From Nocardioides conyzicola (GTDB taxonomy: Bacteria > Actinomycetota > Actinomycetes > Propionibacteriales > Nocardioidaceae): DNA of 64,000 nucleotides. The notes under the pieces are model-generated. The model saw nothing but the letters and a program-made list of their open reading frames with translations. It was not told where the DNA came from and did not search any database. Below, one piece after another: positions 42,885-52,096 of the stretch. The first letter of the stretch is position 1. The number at the start of each line of letters is the position of its first letter. The position numbers and the translations under genes are program-made. The DNA is taken from positions 186,001 to 250,000 of the forward strand of contig NZ_BAABKM010000004.1 in assembly GCF_039543825.1 (NCBI RefSeq), written 5' to 3'.

Positions 42885-42949
42885 GTCAGCCGGAGCCCGC
42901 GCGACACGCCGTGGGGCCTCGGCGTGTCGTGCGGGTTTCGGCGGCTGAC
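42885..42949. terminator. Long nested hairpin between convergent genes
   Basis: Inner arms CCCGCGCGACACGCCG (42896-42911) and CGGCGTGTCGTGCGGG (42920-42935) pair over 16 bp with one G-U-type wobble and an 8-nt loop. Outer arms GTCAGCCG (42885-42892) and CGGCTGAC (42942-42949) extend it. It sits 6 nt past the methyltransferase stop and 14 nt from the convergent stop, so it probably ends transcription from both sides. Confidence 0.75.
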
Positions 42950-42963
42950 CGGTGAAACCCGCC

Positions 42964-43752
42964 TCACACCGGCGCCGGCGAGTCGGCGGTGTCGGCCTCG
43001 GTGAACGGCGTGCCGCCGCCGAAGGAGTCGGAGACGGCGCGGGCGTCGAGGACCCGGTACGGCGCGGCGGAGCTCGCGGCCCGCGAGCGCAGCGCGTCGA
43101 GCGGCACGGTGCCGGCCGAGGCGACGACGACCAGGTTGCCGAGCCGCTTGGCCCGCAGGGTCGCCGGCTCCGCGGTCAGCAGCACGGCGGGGAACGACAG
43201 CCGGATGGCCGCGACCGCCCGCCGGGTCCAGCCGAAGGGCGCCCGGTCGGTCAGGTTGAACGCCACGACGCCACCAGGACCGACGACCCGCAGCAGGTCG
43301 GCGGCGAACGCCGCCGTCACCAGGGACCCCGGCACCCGCGCGTCGGCGAAGGCGTCGACCACCACGAGGTCGGCGAACGCGTCCCGCAGCGCCGCCACCC
43401 CGGCAGCACCGTCCACGTCGCGCACCTTGATGCCGCTGTTGCGCGGCAGCGGCAGGTCACGCCGGACCAGGTCGGTGACGGCCGCCGCCGGTTCGAGCAC
43501 CACCTGCGCGGACCGCGGGCGGGTCGCCGCGACGTACCGCGGCAGCGTCATCCCGGCGCCGCCGACGTGCACCACCCGCAACGGCGTACCGCTGGGAGCG
43601 ACAGCGTCGACGACGTCCGCGAGCCGGCGCACGTAGTCGAAGACGATCCGGGTCGGGTCCTCCAGGTCGACGCAGGACTGGTCCATGCCCGACATCCGCA
43701 GCACGAACGTGCCGAGCCGGTCCCCCGGCACGATCTCGGCGTCGACCACCAC
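42964..43752 (-). CDS. Spermidine synthase-like methyltransferase-fold protein
   Basis: A 262-residue soluble protein with a class I Rossmann core: LRVVHVGGAGMTLPRYVAAT (glycine-rich motif), VVLEPAAAVTDLVRRDLPLP, DLVVVDAFADARVPGSL and VVGPGGVVAFNLTD. This is the spermidine-synthase-like family, common in actinobacteria and mostly of unknown substrate; true polyamine synthesis is not implied. GGGAGG lies upstream of the GTG start. It diverges from the phosphatase-like gene 78 nt away. Confidence 0.8.
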   Translation of the reverse strand: MVVDAEIVPGDRLGTFVLRMSGMDQSCVDLEDPTRIVFDYVRRLADVVDAVAPSGTPLRVVHVGGAGMTLPRYVAATRPRSAQVVLEPAAAVTDLVRRDLPLPRNSGIKVRDVDGAAGVAALRDAFADLVVVDAFADARVPGSLVTAAFAADLLRVVGPGGVVAFNLTDRAPFGWTRRAVAAIRLSFPAVLLTAEPATLRAKRLGNLVVVASAGTVPLDALRSRAASSAAPYRVLDARAVSDSFGGGTPFTEADTADSPAPV

Positions 43753-43818
43753 CGCAGCCTCCCACGAGACGTCCCAGGGTCACCCGCAACGGGCCATGGC
43801 GCGGGGTGCCGATTCCGC

Positions 43819-43824
43819 TACGGT
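43819..43824 (+). promoter_or_regulatory. Leaderless -10 (TACGGT) of the holin-like/phosphatase gene
   Basis: TACGGT ends six bases before ATG 43831 and no ribosome-binding site is present. Confidence 0.6.
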
Positions 43825-43830
43825 CGCGAC

Positions 43831-45894
43831 ATGGCCGGACCTGCCGCGGGCACGCAGTCCCGGTGGCACCTGCGCTGGGGCGACCTCGGCCGGGCAGCGC
43901 TGGGCATCGTCGGAGCGACCGTCGGCCTGGTGCTCGCGTCCTGGGTGCTGCCCGGATTCGACCTCAGCGGCTGGGAGGACGCCCTTCGTACGGCGATCCT
44001 GGTGGCGGTCATCGGCGCCGTCCTCCGGGTGCTCCTCGTCGAGGGCGCGGTCCGCCTCGGCTGGGTCGGGAGCATCCTGCTCGGGCTGCTCGGCCAGGCG
44101 CTCGCGGTGTGGCTGGTCGTCTACGCACCCAAAGGACTGTCCGCCGCCGACCTCGGCTGGGCGCTGCTCGCGTCGTGGATCGTCGCGTTCGTCTCGACGT
44201 TCTTCGTCTGGGTCGCGACCGCCGGCACCGACGACGCGGTGACGGCATCCCTGCTGCGCCGGGCCCGGCGGCAGCGCGTGACGCTGGACGACCCCGACGT
44301 GCCCGGCATCGTCTTCGTGCAGGCCGACGGTGTGCCCTACCCGGTGCTCGACTGGTGCGTGCGCGCCGGCACCCTGCCGACGCTGTCGCGGTGGATCCGC
44401 AGCGGCTCGCACCACGCCGTCGAGTGGCGGCCCAAGCTGCCCGCCACCACGCCGGCCAGCCAGATGGGGATCCTGCACGGCACCATCGAGGGCATCCCGG
44501 CCTTCCGCTGGGTCGACCGCTCCTCGGGCAAGGTCTACGTCGCCAACCGCCCCGCGGACGCCGCGCTGATCGAGGCCATGCACTCCGACGGCCTCGGGCT
44601 GCTCGCCGACGACGGCGTCTCGGTGAGCAACCTCTTCACCGGCGACGCGCCCACGGCGTACGCGACGATGAGCGCGGTCGGCCGGGGCCACGAGACCCGG
44701 GAGTCCCGGCGGACGATCTCCACCTTCCTGAGCCGTCCGGCCGGCTTCACCCGCAGCATGACCCGCGCGCTCAGCGAGATCGCCCGTGAGCGGTTCCAGG
44801 CGTCCCGCGCCCGACGCCGCGACATCCGACCGCGGGTGCACCGTGGGTGGGCGTTCGCGATGGAGCGCGCGGCGCTCAACGGCGTCGTCCGCGACCTGAA
44901 CACGACCCTGGTCGCCGACGCGATGCTCAAGGGTCGCCGGAGCGTGTACGTCGACTACGTCGACTACGACGCCGTCGCGCACCACGCCGGCATCCTCCAG
45001 CCGGAGTCGCTCGACGCGCTCGCCGGCATCGACGCCGTGCTGGCACAGATCGAGGCCGTCGCTGCCGTCGCGCCGCGGAAGTACCACGTCGTCGTGCTCT
45101 CGGACCACGGCCAGTCGCAGGGCGCGATCTTCGCGGACAGGTACGGCGAGGACCTGGCCGCGCTCGTCTCCCGGCTGTCCGACGCGACCGCGATCGCGTC
45201 GGTCGAGAACGCAGAGGGCAGCGGTGCGCTGAACTCGATGGTCGCCGGCAACGCTGACCAGGACTCGGTCCTGGGCCGGGCCCTCGACCGCGCGTCGACC
45301 CGGATCACGGCCGACACCTTCGAGACCCGCGAGCCAACGAGCGCGAAGCCGGAGGAGCAGTTCCTGGTCTTCGGGTCCGGCAACCTCGGCCTCATCTACG
45401 TCGCCGGTGAGAAGCGCAAGCTCACCCTCGACGATCTCGCCGCCCGCTTCCCCGCTCTGGTGCCCGGCCTGGTGGAGCACCCCGGCATCGGCTTCGTCGT
45501 CGTCCACACCGACGAGCACGGACCGGTCGCGCTGGGACCGGGTGGCGAGCACCGGGTGCGGGACGACGTCGTGGTCGGGGTGGACCCGTTGGCGACGTTC
45601 GGGCCGCACGCGCCCGCGTTCGTGCTGCGCGCCGCCACGATGCCCGAGGCGCCGGACATCTACGTCAACAGCCTGGTCGACGACCTCGACGAGGTCGCGG
45701 CCTTCGAGGGGCTGGTCGCCTGCCACGGTGGCCTCGGCGGCTGGCAGGACCGGGGCATGGTCGTCCACCCCGTCGATTTCGAGATGCCGGAGCAGATGGT
45801 GGTCGGAGCCGACGCCCTCCACCGAGTCCTGGTCAGCTGGCTGGAGGAATCCGGCCACCGCACCGACCTCACAACGAAGGAGACCCGTGTCTGA
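43831..45894 (+). CDS. Holin-like membrane domain fused to an alkaline-phosphatase-fold domain
   Basis: A 687-residue fusion. Residues about 15-130 hold four membrane helices (IVGATVGLVLASWVLPGFDL, AILVAVIGAVLRVLLVEGAV) resembling the phage-holin/DUF360 family. The rest resembles the alkaline phosphatase/phosphodiesterase superfamily: FVQADGVPYPVLDWCVRA, a candidate nucleophile in PATTPASQMGILHG, VDYVDYDAVAHHAG and VVLSDHGQSQGAIF carry the expected metal-ligand pattern. A lipid or nucleotide phosphoester is a plausible substrate. The 3' end overlaps the flippase-like gene by eight bases. Confidence 0.76.
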   Translation: MAGPAAGTQSRWHLRWGDLGRAALGIVGATVGLVLASWVLPGFDLSGWEDALRTAILVAVIGAVLRVLLVEGAVRLGWVGSILLGLLGQALAVWLVVYAPKGLSAADLGWALLASWIVAFVSTFFVWVATAGTDDAVTASLLRRARRQRVTLDDPDVPGIVFVQADGVPYPVLDWCVRAGTLPTLSRWIRSGSHHAVEWRPKLPATTPASQMGILHGTIEGIPAFRWVDRSSGKVYVANRPADAALIEAMHSDGLGLLADDGVSVSNLFTGDAPTAYATMSAVGRGHETRESRRTISTFLSRPAGFTRSMTRALSEIARERFQASRARRRDIRPRVHRGWAFAMERAALNGVVRDLNTTLVADAMLKGRRSVYVDYVDYDAVAHHAGILQPESLDALAGIDAVLAQIEAVAAVAPRKYHVVVLSDHGQSQGAIFADRYGEDLAALVSRLSDATAIASVENAEGSGALNSMVAGNADQDSVLGRALDRASTRITADTFETREPTSAKPEEQFLVFGSGNLGLIYVAGEKRKLTLDDLAARFPALVPGLVEHPGIGFVVVHTDEHGPVALGPGGEHRVRDDVVVGVDPLATFGPHAPAFVLRAATMPEAPDIYVNSLVDDLDEVAAFEGLVACHGGLGGWQDRGMVVHPVDFEMPEQMVVGADALHRVLVSWLEESGHRTDLTTKETRV

Positions 45895-48262
45895 GGTGCT
45901 GCCTGCCCCGGGCCCGACCGGTCGGCGGAGCTCACGCTTCTTCCTGGCCGGAGCCAACCGGACCCGCCGCCCCGTCGACCTCGCCCTCCTGGTCGGCGGC
46001 GTGCTGGTGACGCTCGCCTGCGTTCGGGCCGCCGTCCACCGTGGCGCGCTCGACAGCGCCGTCCGCCATGTCGCCGATGACCTGCCGAGGTGGGTCACCA
46101 GCCTGTTCGACGCGACGTACTGGCTGGGCACGATGTACTGCCTGGTCGTGATCGTCGCCGTCGTCGTGACCCTACGGCGACGCGGGCTGCTGCCGCTGAC
46201 GCTGCTGGTCGCCGTCGCGGCGACCTTCGCTGGTGTCGTGCTCGCGTCGTGGCTCGCCGGCGCGGGCCTGCCCGAGATCGATCCCGGGCCGGTGCGGTCC
46301 GGGTCGCCGCACGGCTTCCCGACCCTGCGAGTCGCCGTGATCACCGCGGCGCTGCTGGCGCTGCGCCCGTGGGTCGTGCTGGCCTATCGGCGCTTCCACG
46401 TGGCGATCGTGCTCGTGCAGTGCGCCGCGGCCTGGGCCATCGGGATCGCCGGTCCGACCGACGTGCTCGGCGCCCTGGCCATCGGCATCGCGGGCGCCAG
46501 CCTCGCGCTCGTGGTCCTCGGCTCCCCCGCCGGCCACCCCGAGCTGGGCCAGGTCGCCGCCAGCCTGAAGGCGTTGCGGCTGGACGTGGCCGACCTGCGC
46601 TTCGCCGACGAGCAGCCGTGGGGCGCGCGCATCCTCACCGCGACCTCGCGTGCCGGCGACCCGCTGCTCGTGAAGGTCTACGGGCGCGACGCCACCGACG
46701 CCCACCTGGCCGCACGTTGGTGGCGTCGGCTGCTCTACCGCGACCAGACGGCTCCCGGCTCGACCCGGCTCCAGCTGGTGGAGCACGAGGCCCTGGTGAC
46801 GATCATGGCCGACCGTGCGGGGGTCGGGGTCGACCGCGTGCTGGCGGCCGCGGAGAGCTCCGGCGACGCCATCCTGGTCCTGGGCGCCCCTGCTCCACCG
46901 CTGTCGACGCAACCCGAGCTCGCCGACGAGGTGCTCCGGCAGACCTGGGCCGCCGTCGGCCGGCTGCACGAGGCCGGCCTGTGCCACGGCGGCCTCACGC
47001 TCGCCCAGGTGGCGCAGGGCCCGACCGACGTGGTCCTGTCCGACTTCGCGGACGGCTCGATCGCCGCCGACGACGCCCAGCGCTCGCAGGAGGTCGCCGT
47101 GCTGCTCACCAGCCAGGCCCTCGTGGTGGGACCGGACCGGGCCGTCGACGCCGCGCTGGCAGGGCTCGGCGCCGAGGCGTTGGCGGCCGCGCAGCCCTAC
47201 CTGCAGCGCGCGGCCATGCCGCGGTCTCTCCGGGCCGACAAGGGCGTCAAGGCCGCGATCGCGGCGGTCCTGGCGATCATCCCGGAGCGCACCGGGACCG
47301 AGCCGCTCCCGCCGGCCGAGATCGTACGGGTCCGCCCGCGCGACCTGCTGCAGACCGGGTTCATGCTCTTCGCGGCGTACATCCTGCTCACCACCCTCAT
47401 CAACCTCGACTGGTCGACCGTCTGGTCGACCTGGCAGAACGCCGGGTGGGCGTGGGTGGTGATCGGCCTCGTGGTCTGCCAGCTCACCTCCGTCGCCGAC
47501 GCAGGGACTGCGATCTCGACGGTCCGCACCCGGCTCCCGTTGGCGCCGCTGGTGCACCTCCAGTACGCCGTCAAGACGGTCGGACTGGCGATCTCGGCCA
47601 CGCTGGGCCGGGTCGCGCTCTACACGACGTTCTTCCGCCGGTACGGCGAGGGACCGGCCGCCGCCGTGACCGCCACCGGGCTGGACTCGTTCGCCGCGTC
47701 GGTCGCCAACGTGCTCGTGGTGGGAGTCGCCGTGCTGCTCGCGCAGAGCCTGCCCGAGGGCGTCTCGTTGTCCGGTCCCGACAACCTCGACCGGATCGTC
47801 GCCCTGCTCGGCGTCGTCCTGGCGCTGTCGGCGATCGCGTTCACGCTGGTCCCGAAGCTCCGCCGCCAGGTCGTCACCATGGTGCGCAGCCTGGCGACCT
47901 CGCTGAAGGTCGTCACCGAGAGCCCCGCCCGCGCACTGGGTCTCTTCGGCACCAACCTGCTGTCGCTGATGATCACCGCGCTCTGCCTGACGCTGCTCGT
48001 CCAGGGCATGCACCCGACGGGGTCCTACGCGTCGATGCTGTTCGTGGCGGCCGGCGCCTCGCTCTTCGCGAGCCTGGTCCCGGTGCCGGGCAACGTGGGC
48101 GTCGGTGAGGCGGCGATCGCGGCCGGCCTGGTCGCGGTCGGCGTACCCTCCGGTCCGGCCTTCGCGATCGCGGTCTCGCAGCGGATGTGCACGACGTACC
48201 TGCCGTCGCTCTTCGGCATCTACTCCTTGCGCTGGCTGCGCAAGGAGGACTACATCGACTGA
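45887..48262 (+). CDS. Kinase-like domain + UPF0104/MprF-type flippase membrane protein
   Basis: A 791-residue protein. An N-terminal membrane part (about 30-190) leads to a cytosolic segment (about 215-470) that looks like a degenerate protein-kinase or aminoglycoside-kinase fold (GDPLLVKVYGRDATDAHLAA, LHEAGLCHGGLTLAQVAQGP, VVLSDFADGSI). The C-terminal half is the lysylphosphatidylglycerol synthase/flippase-like membrane region (SLVPVPGNVGVGEAAIAAGL signature near the end). GTG 45887 with AAGGAGACCC upstream. Probably involved in envelope lipid or glycan handling with the upstream phosphatase-like protein; this is inferred. Confidence 0.75.
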   Translation: MSEVLPAPGPTGRRSSRFFLAGANRTRRPVDLALLVGGVLVTLACVRAAVHRGALDSAVRHVADDLPRWVTSLFDATYWLGTMYCLVVIVAVVVTLRRRGLLPLTLLVAVAATFAGVVLASWLAGAGLPEIDPGPVRSGSPHGFPTLRVAVITAALLALRPWVVLAYRRFHVAIVLVQCAAAWAIGIAGPTDVLGALAIGIAGASLALVVLGSPAGHPELGQVAASLKALRLDVADLRFADEQPWGARILTATSRAGDPLLVKVYGRDATDAHLAARWWRRLLYRDQTAPGSTRLQLVEHEALVTIMADRAGVGVDRVLAAAESSGDAILVLGAPAPPLSTQPELADEVLRQTWAAVGRLHEAGLCHGGLTLAQVAQGPTDVVLSDFADGSIAADDAQRSQEVAVLLTSQALVVGPDRAVDAALAGLGAEALAAAQPYLQRAAMPRSLRADKGVKAAIAAVLAIIPERTGTEPLPPAEIVRVRPRDLLQTGFMLFAAYILLTTLINLDWSTVWSTWQNAGWAWVVIGLVVCQLTSVADAGTAISTVRTRLPLAPLVHLQYAVKTVGLAISATLGRVALYTTFFRRYGEGPAAAVTATGLDSFAASVANVLVVGVAVLLAQSLPEGVSLSGPDNLDRIVALLGVVLALSAIAFTLVPKLRRQVVTMVRSLATSLKVVTESPARALGLFGTNLLSLMITALCLTLLVQGMHPTGSYASMLFVAAGASLFASLVPVPGNVGVGEAAIAAGLVAVGVPSGPAFAIAVSQRMCTTYLPSLFGIYSLRWLRKEDYID

Positions 48263-48286
48263 CCGGCACCCGGGCATGATCGAACC

Positions 48287-48544
48287 GTGTTCGACCAGCC
48301 GCTGGCCCCCGACCATCCACCGCCCGGCGCGTTACCGGGCGGGGCGCTCGGCGTCGCCGCCGGCCTGCTGCTCGGGCTGATCTGGCTGTACGGCGCGTGG
48401 GACGTCGCACTCGCCGTGTCGGCCGTCTTCGCCGGACTCGTGGCCGTCCTCTTTGCGAGCTCGGCACCGTGGCGTCCGTTCGCGACGGCGCTGGTCGCCG
48501 CCGCCGGCGTCACCTTCGGCGTGCTCTTCCTGCTCGTGTCCTAG
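48287..48544 (+). CDS. Small membrane protein, hypothetical
   Basis: 85 residues with a Pro-rich N terminus and three hydrophobic segments (GALGVAAGLLLGLIWLYGAW, ALAVSAVFAGLVAVLFA, TALVAAAGVTFGVLFLLV). I do not recognise a family. The start is GTG; CATGAT lies six bases before it, so translation may be leaderless. It overlaps the convergent MBL gene by four bases. It may belong functionally with the two preceding membrane proteins. Confidence 0.6.
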   Translation: MFDQPLAPDHPPPGALPGGALGVAAGLLLGLIWLYGAWDVALAVSAVFAGLVAVLFASSAPWRPFATALVAAAGVTFGVLFLLVS

Positions 48545-49800
48545 TCGGCCGGTGCCTGCGCGGCGGACTCGCGCGCGGCCCAGCTGAAGACGCCCTGCGA
48601 CATCGTCGACGCCTCGTGGGCGGCACGGGTCGAGAAGACCTGGGCCCGGACCCCGGCGATGGCCGGGTCGCCCGGCGCGGCCTGGGAGGCGAGCTCGGCC
48701 AGGTGACCGGCCAGGCGGTCGTCGCCGGCCGCGAGCACCTCGAGCGCGCGCTCCGCGAGACGACCCGCACCGCCGGAGAGCGACGCGATCTCCGTCGCCA
48801 GGTCGGCCGCAGGTGACGGCTTGAGGTGCGCCGGGTCGCCGTCCCACCAGCCGCCGTACAACCGCCACACGTTGCGGACGACGAACTCCGGCTCGTCGTA
48901 CACGGGCCGCAGGTAGGGCCGGTCCAGCAGGTGCTGCGGACCGCGGACGGCGTGCACGATCTCGTCGAGGCGAGCGCCCGCGTTCATCATCGCGACGGTC
49001 TCGTCGTGGAGGTGGTCGAGCAGGTCGGCGCTGTCGGTCAGTGCCTGCCGGATCCGGTCCGCGCCCATGACGGGGACGCCGTGCCCGGGCAGCATGATCT
49101 CGGCGCCGAGCCCGGCCATCGTGCGCAGGCCCGCCGCCCACTCCCGCGGGTAGCGCTGCACCTTCTGCGGGTTGCCGGCGTTGGGCGAGGCCCAGATGAA
49201 GAGGTCGCCGCAGCAGAGCACCTTGCGCTCGGGCACCCAGGTGTAGGTGTGGTCGTCGGTCTCGCCGCGGCAGTGCGTGAGCTCGAGGTCGAGGCCGCCG
49301 ACCTGGAGCCGGGTCGCGACGGCGTACGTCTCGTCGGGGTAGCGGTACTCCCGTGGCCAGCGCAGGTCGGGCAGCCCGAACTGGCGCTGGTTGATCACCT
49401 CGTTGTAGCCCGCGGTGAGGACGTAGCGGTCGAACCGGGCGGGCATCGCCTCGTGCGCGACGACCCGGGGCGCCGCCCAGCCCTGCTGCCGGGCCTCCTC
49501 CTCGAACGGCCCCACGCCGAAGACGTGGTCGATGTGGCCGTGCGAGAAGACGGCCGTGTGGAGGCGCGTGGTGTTCCACCGGCGCAGGGTGGTGTGGACG
49601 TGCTGGGCGAACGGCGGGCTGCCGGTGTCGACCAGCGCGAGCCCGTCGTCGGTGGCGAGCGCCGAGACGTTGGCGAAGGCGGGGACGAACGCGACCCCGT
49701 CGGCGACCTCCTCCGCCTCACCGGACAGCGAGAACGGGTGGGTGTCCTCGATGCGGCGTACGCCGGTCCACAGGTCGTCCGCGATCTGCAGGATGCTCAT
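48541..49800 (-). CDS. MBL-fold hydrolase, alkylsulfatase-like
   Basis: A 419-residue protein. The metallo-beta-lactamase domain has the metal motif SHGHIDHVFG (near residue 87), GDLFIWASPNAGNPQ and LPGHGVPVMG. The C-terminal dimerisation region PEFVVRNVWRLYGGWWDGDP is characteristic of the SdsA1/alkylsulfatase family. It may hydrolyse alkyl sulfates or related esters; there is no signal peptide. ATG 49800 (MSILQIADDLW) is chosen; an earlier ATG at 49839 would overlap the tetR gene. Confidence 0.8.
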   Translation of the reverse strand: MSILQIADDLWTGVRRIEDTHPFSLSGEAEEVADGVAFVPAFANVSALATDDGLALVDTGSPPFAQHVHTTLRRWNTTRLHTAVFSHGHIDHVFGVGPFEEEARQQGWAAPRVVAHEAMPARFDRYVLTAGYNEVINQRQFGLPDLRWPREYRYPDETYAVATRLQVGGLDLELTHCRGETDDHTYTWVPERKVLCCGDLFIWASPNAGNPQKVQRYPREWAAGLRTMAGLGAEIMLPGHGVPVMGADRIRQALTDSADLLDHLHDETVAMMNAGARLDEIVHAVRGPQHLLDRPYLRPVYDEPEFVVRNVWRLYGGWWDGDPAHLKPSPAADLATEIASLSGGAGRLAERALEVLAAGDDRLAGHLAELASQAAPGDPAIAGVRAQVFSTRAAHEASTMSQGVFSWAARESAAQAPAD

Positions 49801-49813
49801 GGCAGACAGGGTG

Positions 49814-50419
49814 TCAGTTGTTGAGGGCCGCGTCAGCAAGCAGCGCGGTCACGCCACCGACCATCACCCGGCGGGCCCGGCTGATCGACATCCCGCGGCG
49901 TACCCGCAGGTCCTCCATCGTGTCGAAGGAGCACAGGGCGTCGATGCAGACGAGCAGCGCCTCGGCACGCGACTTGCTGAGCACGGCGACCTCCGGCTCG
50001 AACTGCGCCGCGACCTGGGCCGCGAGCAGCTTGCGCCGTTGGTCGACCTGGTCGGCGATCTGCGGCGAGAACGGCGCCCGCAGCATGGCCGCCCGGACCG
50101 TCGGGGCGAGCTTGCTGTGGATCACCAGACGCTGGTTGACCAGCGCGAGCACGCGCTCCTCCCGCGTGCCCTCACCGAGGTTGCCCAGCGCGTAGAGCTC
50201 GCCGACGAGCGCGATCCGGCGCTCGATCGCGAGGTGCAGCAGCGCCTCGGTGTCCTCGAAGTAGCGGTAGACCGAGCGCAGGGACACCCCGGAGCGGGCG
50301 GCCACGTCCTCGACGGACGGTGAGAAGTTCCCTTCGACGAACATCTCGTGGACGGTGTCCAGCACGGCGTCGCTGTTGCGACCCCGCCGTGCCGTGCGCC
50401 CGTCCCCTTGCTTGGTCAT
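49814..50419 (-). CDS. TetR-family repressor
   Basis: A 201-residue regulator with the TetR HTH at residues about 35-60 (SVEDVAARSGVSLRSVYRYF) and a helical ligand domain. It lies 13 nt upstream of the MBL alkylsulfatase-like gene on the same strand, so it may regulate that gene and its own. A perfect 9-bp palindrome 54 nt upstream is the likely operator. A TACCCT hexamer seven bases before the ATG suggests leaderless transcription. Confidence 0.88.
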   Translation of the reverse strand: MTKQGDGRTARRGRNSDAVLDTVHEMFVEGNFSPSVEDVAARSGVSLRSVYRYFEDTEALLHLAIERRIALVGELYALGNLGEGTREERVLALVNQRLVIHSKLAPTVRAAMLRAPFSPQIADQVDQRRKLLAAQVAAQFEPEVAVLSKSRAEALLVCIDALCSFDTMEDLRVRRGMSISRARRVMVGGVTALLADAALNN

Positions 50420-50426
50420 GTGCGAG

Positions 50427-50432
50427 AGGGTA
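50427..50432 (-). promoter_or_regulatory. Leaderless -10 (TACCCT) of the tetR gene
   Basis: On the reverse strand TACCCT ends seven bases before the ATG at 50419, with no Shine-Dalgarno sequence. Confidence 0.5.
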
Positions 50433-50472
50433 CGGCGTAGGAGGCGTCGGAGCGAGACGTACTCTTGAGCAT

Positions 50473-50496
50473 CTTTTGGCAACCTAGTGCCAAAAG
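50473..50496. promoter_or_regulatory. Palindromic operator, 9-bp arms
   Basis: CTTTTGGCA (50473-50481) and TGCCAAAAG (50488-50496) are perfect complements separated by six bases. It is AT-rich in a GC-rich genome and lies between the divergent tetR and dedA genes, with a TTGACA hexamer at 50501-50506 just downstream. It is probably the TetR-protein binding site. Confidence 0.75.
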
Positions 50497-50596
50497 GTCG
50501 TTGACATGGGGGCGCACGTCCGGCGAGCATCACCAGGACGTGTCGGCCCGGGTCGACGGCCAACGATGCTCGACCACGGCTCCCGGAGGACCGTCT

Positions 50597-51259
50597 ATGA
50601 CCGACCTGCCCGGGGTGTTCGGCACCGTGGCGCCGTACATCGACGACTACGGCTACGTCGCCGTCGCGCTGATCATCTTCCTCGCGAACCTCTCGCTGCC
50701 CGTGCCTGCCGAGGCGACCCTGGTCGTCTCCTCGATCTACACGGTGTCCGGTGACCTCAGCCTGCTGCCGGTGCTGGTCGTCGCGTGGCTGGCGGCCGTG
50801 CTCGGGGAGTGCGCGGCGTTCGCGGTCGGACGGTACGGCGGCCGCCCGCTCGCCATCCGTCTCGGGCGGCGGTTCGGGGTGACCCACGACCTGCTCGACC
50901 GGGCCGAGGGGTTCTACGCCCGTCGCGGCACGGTGACCGTGGTCGTCGGCCGGTTCATCCCGCTCCTGCGACGCGCCAACGGGCTCGTCGCCGGCATCAC
51001 GGGCATGGTGTGGCACCGGTTCGTGGTCGCCAACATGGTCGGCGCCGTGGTCTGGGTCGCCATCTGGACGACGGTCGGGCGGCAGGCCGGCAACCACATC
51101 GACACGGTCAACACCATCCTCGAGCGGTTCGCACCGATCCTCGCGCTCCTCCTGGTCCTGCTGATCGTCGCGTACGTCCTCCGTCGGCGGCGCCGTCGCC
51201 GGTCCGGCCGCCCTGTCGAAGACGCCTCGGACGTCGATCCCGAGGAGCAGAACCCATGA
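50597..51259 (+). CDS. DedA-family membrane protein
   Basis: A 220-residue integral membrane protein of the DedA/SNARE-associated family ([20 protein letters not shown]; the family signature region [34 protein letters not shown]), with a basic C-terminal tail. DedA proteins include undecaprenyl-phosphate and phospholipid flippases. ATG 50597 has CGGAGGACC upstream. It overlaps the following MBL gene by four bases and diverges from a tetR gene. Confidence 0.87.
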   Translation: MTDLPGVFGTVAPYIDDYGYVAVALIIFLANLSLPVPAEATLVVSSIYTVSGDLSLLPVLVVAWLAAVLGECAAFAVGRYGGRPLAIRLGRRFGVTHDLLDRAEGFYARRGTVTVVVGRFIPLLRRANGLVAGITGMVWHRFVVANMVGAVVWVAIWTTVGRQAGNHIDTVNTILERFAPILALLLVLLIVAYVLRRRRRRRSGRPVEDASDVDPEEQNP

Positions 51260-52083
51260 TCGAGATCACCCTCCTGGGCACCGGGAGCCCACTCCCGGAC
51301 CCGCACCGGGCCGGACCGGCCACGCTGGTGCGCGCCGGGGGGAAGACGTTCCTGGTCGACGCCGGCCGCGGCGTCGTCATGCGCGCCGCGGCGGCCGGCT
51401 CGGGGGCCGACCAGCTCACCGCCGTGCTCCTCACGCACCTGCACAGCGACCACCTCACCGACCTCGGCGACCTGGTGACCACCCGGTGGATCACCACCTT
51501 CACGCCGTCGCCGCTCCTGGTCGTCGGCCCGCCCGGCACCCGCGTCGTCGCGGACGGGGTCCTGCAGTCGCTCTCGGCCGACATCGGCTACCGGACGGCC
51601 CACCACGTCGACCTGGACGGCCCGCCGCCGCTCCACGTCCGCGAGGTCGGGCCCGGCGTCGTCTGGGACGACGGCGACGTGATCATCCGCGCCGGCGCCA
51701 CCGACCACCGCCCGGTGGAGCCCACTCTCGCCTTCCGGATCGAGTACGCCGGCGCCTCGGTCGTGATCGCCGGCGACACCGTGCCCTGCGAGCCCCTCGA
51801 CCTGCTCTGCGCCGGCGCCGACGCCCTGGTCATCACCGCGCTCCGCCGGGACCTGCTGGAGCCGATCCCGCTCCCCCGCCTCCAGGACATCCTCGACTAC
51901 CACTCGAGCGTCGAGGACGCGGCGACGACCGCGGCCCGGGCCGGCGTCTCGGCGCTCGTGCTCACCCACTACGTCCCAGCGCTCGTGCCCGGCACCGAGG
52001 ACGAGTGGCGGGCCATCGCCGCCCAGCACTTCTCCGGCCGGGTCGAGCTCGGCGACGACCTGCACCGCATCGAGATCGGCTGA
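51256..52083 (+). CDS. MBL-fold hydrolase, RNase Z-like subgroup
   Basis: A 275-residue metallo-beta-lactamase protein: [20 protein letters not shown], the metal motif [30 protein letters not shown] and LTHYVPAL. This pattern is typical of the RNase Z/arylsulfatase-type MBL subgroup, but the exosite and details needed for tRNA processing are not evident, so a small-molecule hydrolase is as likely. It is translationally coupled to dedA. Confidence 0.8.
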   Translation: MIEITLLGTGSPLPDPHRAGPATLVRAGGKTFLVDAGRGVVMRAAAAGSGADQLTAVLLTHLHSDHLTDLGDLVTTRWITTFTPSPLLVVGPPGTRVVADGVLQSLSADIGYRTAHHVDLDGPPPLHVREVGPGVVWDDGDVIIRAGATDHRPVEPTLAFRIEYAGASVVIAGDTVPCEPLDLLCAGADALVITALRRDLLEPIPLPRLQDILDYHSSVEDAATTAARAGVSALVLTHYVPALVPGTEDEWRAIAAQHFSGRVELGDDLHRIEIG

Positions 52084-52096
52084 GGCCGACCGCCCG

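Noticed and set aside
42952..43830. Upstream extension of the holin-like/phosphatase gene
   Set aside because: The open frame overlaps the opposite-strand spermidine-synthase-like gene and lacks protein-like sequence; the leaderless -10 fixes the start at 43831.
51256..52083. tRNA 3' processing RNase Z
   Set aside because: Only the generic MBL motifs are visible; the exosite needed for tRNA binding is not evident.
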